DNA of 34,838 nucleotides. It comes from Amphibiibacter pelophylacis (GTDB taxonomy: Bacteria > Pseudomonadota > Gammaproteobacteria > Burkholderiales > Burkholderiaceae_C). The DNA is taken from contig NZ_JAWDIE010000026.1 in the NCBI RefSeq assembly GCF_037688875.1, forward strand, positions 1 to 34,838, given 5' to 3'. This document shows, in pieces, positions 32,436 through 34,838 of the stretch. Under the pieces are notes generated by a model. It made no database searches, was not told the origin of the DNA, and saw nothing but the letters and a program-made list of their open reading frames with translations. The first letter of the stretch is position 1, and the number at the start of each line of letters is the position of its first letter. The position numbers and the translations under genes were made by a program.

Positions 32436-33635
32436 ATGGCACTGTTTTCCCGCATCGACATGGCCCCGCGCGACCCCATTCTGGGTCTGAACGAGCAGTT
32501 CAACGCCGACAGCCACCCCAGCAAGGTCAACCTGGGTGTGGGCGTGTACTTTGACGAAAACGGCAAGCTGCCGCTGCTGAAGTGCGTGCAGAGCGCTGAA
32601 GAAAAGCTGATGTCCACGCCCAAGGCGCGCGGTTATCTGCCCATCGACGGCATCGCCGCCTACGACCAGGGCGTCAAAAACCTGGTCTTCGGCGAGAGCA
32701 GCGAAGCCGTGACCCGCGGCCGCGTGGCCACCGTCCAGGCTCTGGGCGGCACGGGTGGCCTGAAGATCGGCGCCGATTTCCTGCACGCCATGAACCCGGC
32801 GGCCAAGGTGCTGATCTCCGACCCCAGCTGGGAAAACCACCGCGCCCTGTTCGGCCGCGCCGGGTTCACCGTTGAGAGCTACCCCTACTTTGACGCCGCC
32901 CGCGCCGGCATCAACTTCGAAGGCATGATCGCCGCTCTGACCGCCGCCGAGCCCGGCACCATCGTTGTGCTGCACGCCTGCTGCCACAACCCGACCGGTT
33001 ACGACCTGACGCCCGCGCAGTGGGATCAGGTCATCGCCGCCGTGAAAGAGCGCCAGCTGGTCGCCTTCCTGGACATGGCCTACCAGGGCTTTGCCGAAGG
33101 CCTGGCGCAGGACGGCGCGGTCATCGCGCGCTTTGTCGCGGCGGGGCTGTCTTTCTTTGTGTCCACATCGTTTTCCAAGAGCTTCAGCCTCTACGGCGAG
33201 CGCGTGGGTGCGCTCAGCGTGCTGTGTTCGGACAAGGATGAGGCCGCGCGCGTGCTCAGCCAGCTGAAAGTGACGATCCGCACCAACTACTCCAACCCGC
33301 CGACGCATGGCGCCGCCGTGGTCGCCGCCGTGCTGGGCGACGCGGCGCTGCGCGCGCAGTGGGACGAAGAGCTGGGCGCCATGCGCGTGCGCATCAAGGC
33401 CATGCGCCAGGCGCTGGTCGAGGGCCTGAAAGCCGCTGGCGTCACGCGCGACATGTCCTTCATCACCACCCAGGCCGGCATGTTCAGCTACTCGGGCCTG
33501 AGCAAGGAGCAGATGGTGCGCCTGCGCTCCGAATTCGGCGTCTACGGCACCGACACCGGCCGCATGTGCGTGGCGGCGCTCAACCCCGGCAACATCGGCC
33601 ACGTCTGCGCGTCCATCGCGAAGGTGCTGGCATGA
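32436..33635 (+). CDS. Class I aromatic/aspartate aminotransferase
   Basis: 399 residues, PLP-dependent aminotransferase of the AspC/TyrB subgroup. Visible are PRDPILGLNEQFNAD and KVNLGVGVYFDENGK at the N-terminus, GYLPIDGIAAY, ACCHNPTGYDLT (PLP-contacting Asn/Pro at 183-188), D213 in FLDMAYQGFA, and the PLP lysine K248 in STSFSKSFSLYGERVGAL. The family transfers amino groups between aspartate or aromatic amino acids and 2-oxoglutarate; which is preferred cannot be told. AGGA lies about 9 bases before the ATG. It overlaps ribB by four bases (ATGA). Confidence 0.95.
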   Translation: MALFSRIDMAPRDPILGLNEQFNADSHPSKVNLGVGVYFDENGKLPLLKCVQSAEEKLMSTPKARGYLPIDGIAAYDQGVKNLVFGESSEAVTRGRVATVQALGGTGGLKIGADFLHAMNPAAKVLISDPSWENHRALFGRAGFTVESYPYFDAARAGINFEGMIAALTAAEPGTIVVLHACCHNPTGYDLTPAQWDQVIAAVKERQLVAFLDMAYQGFAEGLAQDGAVIARFVAAGLSFFVSTSFSKSFSLYGERVGALSVLCSDKDEAARVLSQLKVTIRTNYSNPPTHGAAVVAAVLGDAALRAQWDEELGAMRVRIKAMRQALVEGLKAAGVTRDMSFITTQAGMFSYSGLSKEQMVRLRSEFGVYGTDTGRMCVAALNPGNIGHVCASIAKVLA

Positions 33636-34738
33636 CGGCTGGGGTGGCGATCTCGCCCATTCCCGAGCTGCTGGACGAGCTGGCCGCAGGCCGCATGATC
33701 GTCCTGCTGGACGAGGAAGACCGCGAGAACGAGGGCGATCTGCTGATGGCCGCCGACAAGGTCACGCCCGAAGCGATCAACTTCATGGCCCGGTATGGCC
33801 GGGGCCTGATCTGCCTGACCCTGACGCGCGAGCACTGCCAGCGCCTCAAGCTGCCGCCCATGGCCGCGCAGAACGGCACGGTCTACGCCACCGCCTTCAC
33901 CGTCTCGATCGAGGCCGCGCGCGGCGTGACCACCGGCATTTCGGCCGCCGACCGCGCCCACACCATCGCCACCGCCGTGGCCCCGGACGCCCGCGCCGAA
34001 GACCTGGTCCAGCCCGGCCATGTCTTTCCGCTGCAGGCGCAGGACGGCGGCGTGCTGGTGCGCGCCGGTCACACCGAGGCCGGCTGCGACATGACGCGCA
34101 TGGCCGGCTGCAGCCCCACCGCCGTCATCTGCGAAATCATGAATGACGACGGCAGCATGGCCCGCCTGCCCGACCTGCAGCAGTTTGCTGCCACGCACGG
34201 CCTCAAGCTGGGCACCATCGCCGATCTCATCGCCTACCGCAGCCGCGCCGAGACGCTGATCACCCCGCTGGAAGCGCGGCCCATGGTCACGCCCTGGGGC
34301 GAGTTCACCGCCCAGGGCTTTCGCGACAGCACCGGCGGCGTTCATCTGGCGCTGAGCGTGGGCACCTGGGCGGAGGACGACGAAGTCTGGGTGCGCGTGC
34401 ACGAACCGCTCAACGCGCTGGACCTGCTGGACGATGCCTCGTGCAGCCACTCCTGGCCGCTGGGTGTGGCGCTGCGCACGCTGCGCGAGCGCGGCCGGGG
34501 CCTGGCGGTGCTGCTCAACGCCGCAGGCCACCGCGAAAGCCTGCTGCGCCGCCTGGACCCCACCGGCAGCCCGCCCGCACCGCAACGCGATGGTCTGGCC
34601 GAGCTGCGCCTGTACGGCATCGGCGCGCAGATCATCAAAGCGCACGGCGTGCGCCGCATGAAACTGATGGCCCACCCCGCCCGTCTGCCCAGCATGCGCG
34701 GCTTTGATCTCGAAGTGACCGGCTTCGCCAGCCCGGAC
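33632..34738 (+). CDS. ribB: 3,4-dihydroxy-2-butanone 4-phosphate synthase fused to a degenerate GTP cyclohydrolase II domain (3' end lost)
   Basis: About 368 genuine codons. The N-terminal domain (1-205) is a full RibB, making the four-carbon riboflavin precursor from ribulose 5-phosphate: LLDEEDRENEGDLLMAAD (acidic loop at 27-35), GVTTGISAADRAHTI and RAGHTEAGCDMTRMAG (145-159). The C-terminal part keeps GTP cyclohydrolase II features such as RLYGIGAQIIKAHGVRRMKL, but the zinc-binding cysteine motif (normally GDVFGSLRCDCG) is replaced by DLLDDASCSHSWPLG. This fits the RibBX type described in Proteobacteria, so ribA should be elsewhere. The frame runs on to 34825 only because adapter sequence is read; true coding ends at or before about 34738, a few residues short of the usual end. 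Confidence 0.9.
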
Positions 34739-34838
34739 CTGCCGCCTATACACATCTCCGAGCCCACGAGACCGCACTGGGACTCGTACGCCGTCGTCTT
34801 CTGGAAAAAAAAAACAAACAAGTGAGCGCGAATTGACG
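34739..34838. other. Illumina Nextera adapter read-through (artefact, not genomic)
   Basis: 34747-34757 equals the end of the Nextera mosaic-end complement (TATACACATCT); the eight bases before it match in five of eight. 34758-34772 is exactly the Nextera read-2 adapter CCGAGCCCACGAGAC. An 8-base index-like stretch (34773-34780) follows, then 24 bases resembling the P7 flow-cell sequence with errors, then ten As (34805-34814). This is the layout of a library fragment read past its insert. Confidence 0.93.

Noticed and set aside
34342..34821. Minus-strand ORFs starting in the last 100 bases
   Set aside because: Their N-termini are translated adapter sequence and the rest is antisense to ribB.

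Overview
The window is about 35 kb of G+C-rich bacterial DNA (roughly two thirds G+C by eye) with dense housekeeping and transport genes. Protein families, strong GGAG-type ribosome sites, GTG/ATG starts and neighbourhoods such as Nif3 beside an HtrA protease and yebC-purD-hemF suggest a betaproteobacterium of the order Burkholderiales. I cannot name a genus. It reads as a chromosomal contig, and the right end is a sequencing artefact rather than genome.

Layout. 1-2800 (minus): a Nif3-like metal protein and pdxA (vitamin B6), with a lower-GC DUF4268 / PD-(D/E)XK-like gene wedged between them and bounded by a 15-bp direct repeat. 2814-5114 (plus): a DegS/HtrA-type serine protease and an M48 metalloprotease, an envelope quality-control pair. 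5268-10989 (plus): a complete dipeptide-type ABC importer, dppABCDF, with a hairpin terminator between the binding-protein gene and the rest. 11092-12870 (plus): a large DmdC-type acyl-CoA dehydrogenase. 12871-13127 is a scar-like stretch with a 28-codon ORF and what looks like the remnant of a TacA (DUF1778) antitoxin. 13128-16852 (minus): yebC, purD, an acyltransferase and hemF, read in that order. 16916-18484 (plus): a YjgR/DUF853 ATPase. 18554-19163 (plus): an intact toxin-antitoxin pair of the HI1419/HI1420 (HigBA-like) type.

19392-22439: a GlcD-type FAD dehydrogenase convergent with glpD; the glpD upstream region carries two TTTCGTTTCG boxes that look like DeoR/GlpR-family operators. 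22711-24285 (plus): a secreted lipoprotein with Ig-like domains and an Ala-Pro linker encoded by 18 perfect GCTCCT hexamers. 24419-26131 (plus): an Aer-like PAS chemoreceptor with a sigma-28-like promoter and a long inverted repeat over its ribosome site. 26185-27636 (minus): mnmE. 27764-28234 (plus): a low-GC pyridoxamine-phosphate-oxidase-like gene. 28308-32280 (minus): a PotDABC-type ABC importer. 32436-34738 (plus): an aromatic/aspartate aminotransferase overlapping a ribB gene whose GTP cyclohydrolase II half has lost its zinc site. 34739-34838 matches Illumina Nextera adapter read-through, so the last ~100 bases are not organismal and ribB is cut just before its natural end.

No rRNA, tRNA, CRISPR array, IS element or prophage was seen. 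No stretch over 300 bases lacks a gene; the largest gap (22440-22710) is regulatory. The best candidates for new biology are the DUF4268 cassette in the nif3-pdxA operon, the leader elements at the glpD/lipoprotein divergence, and the chemoreceptor leader.
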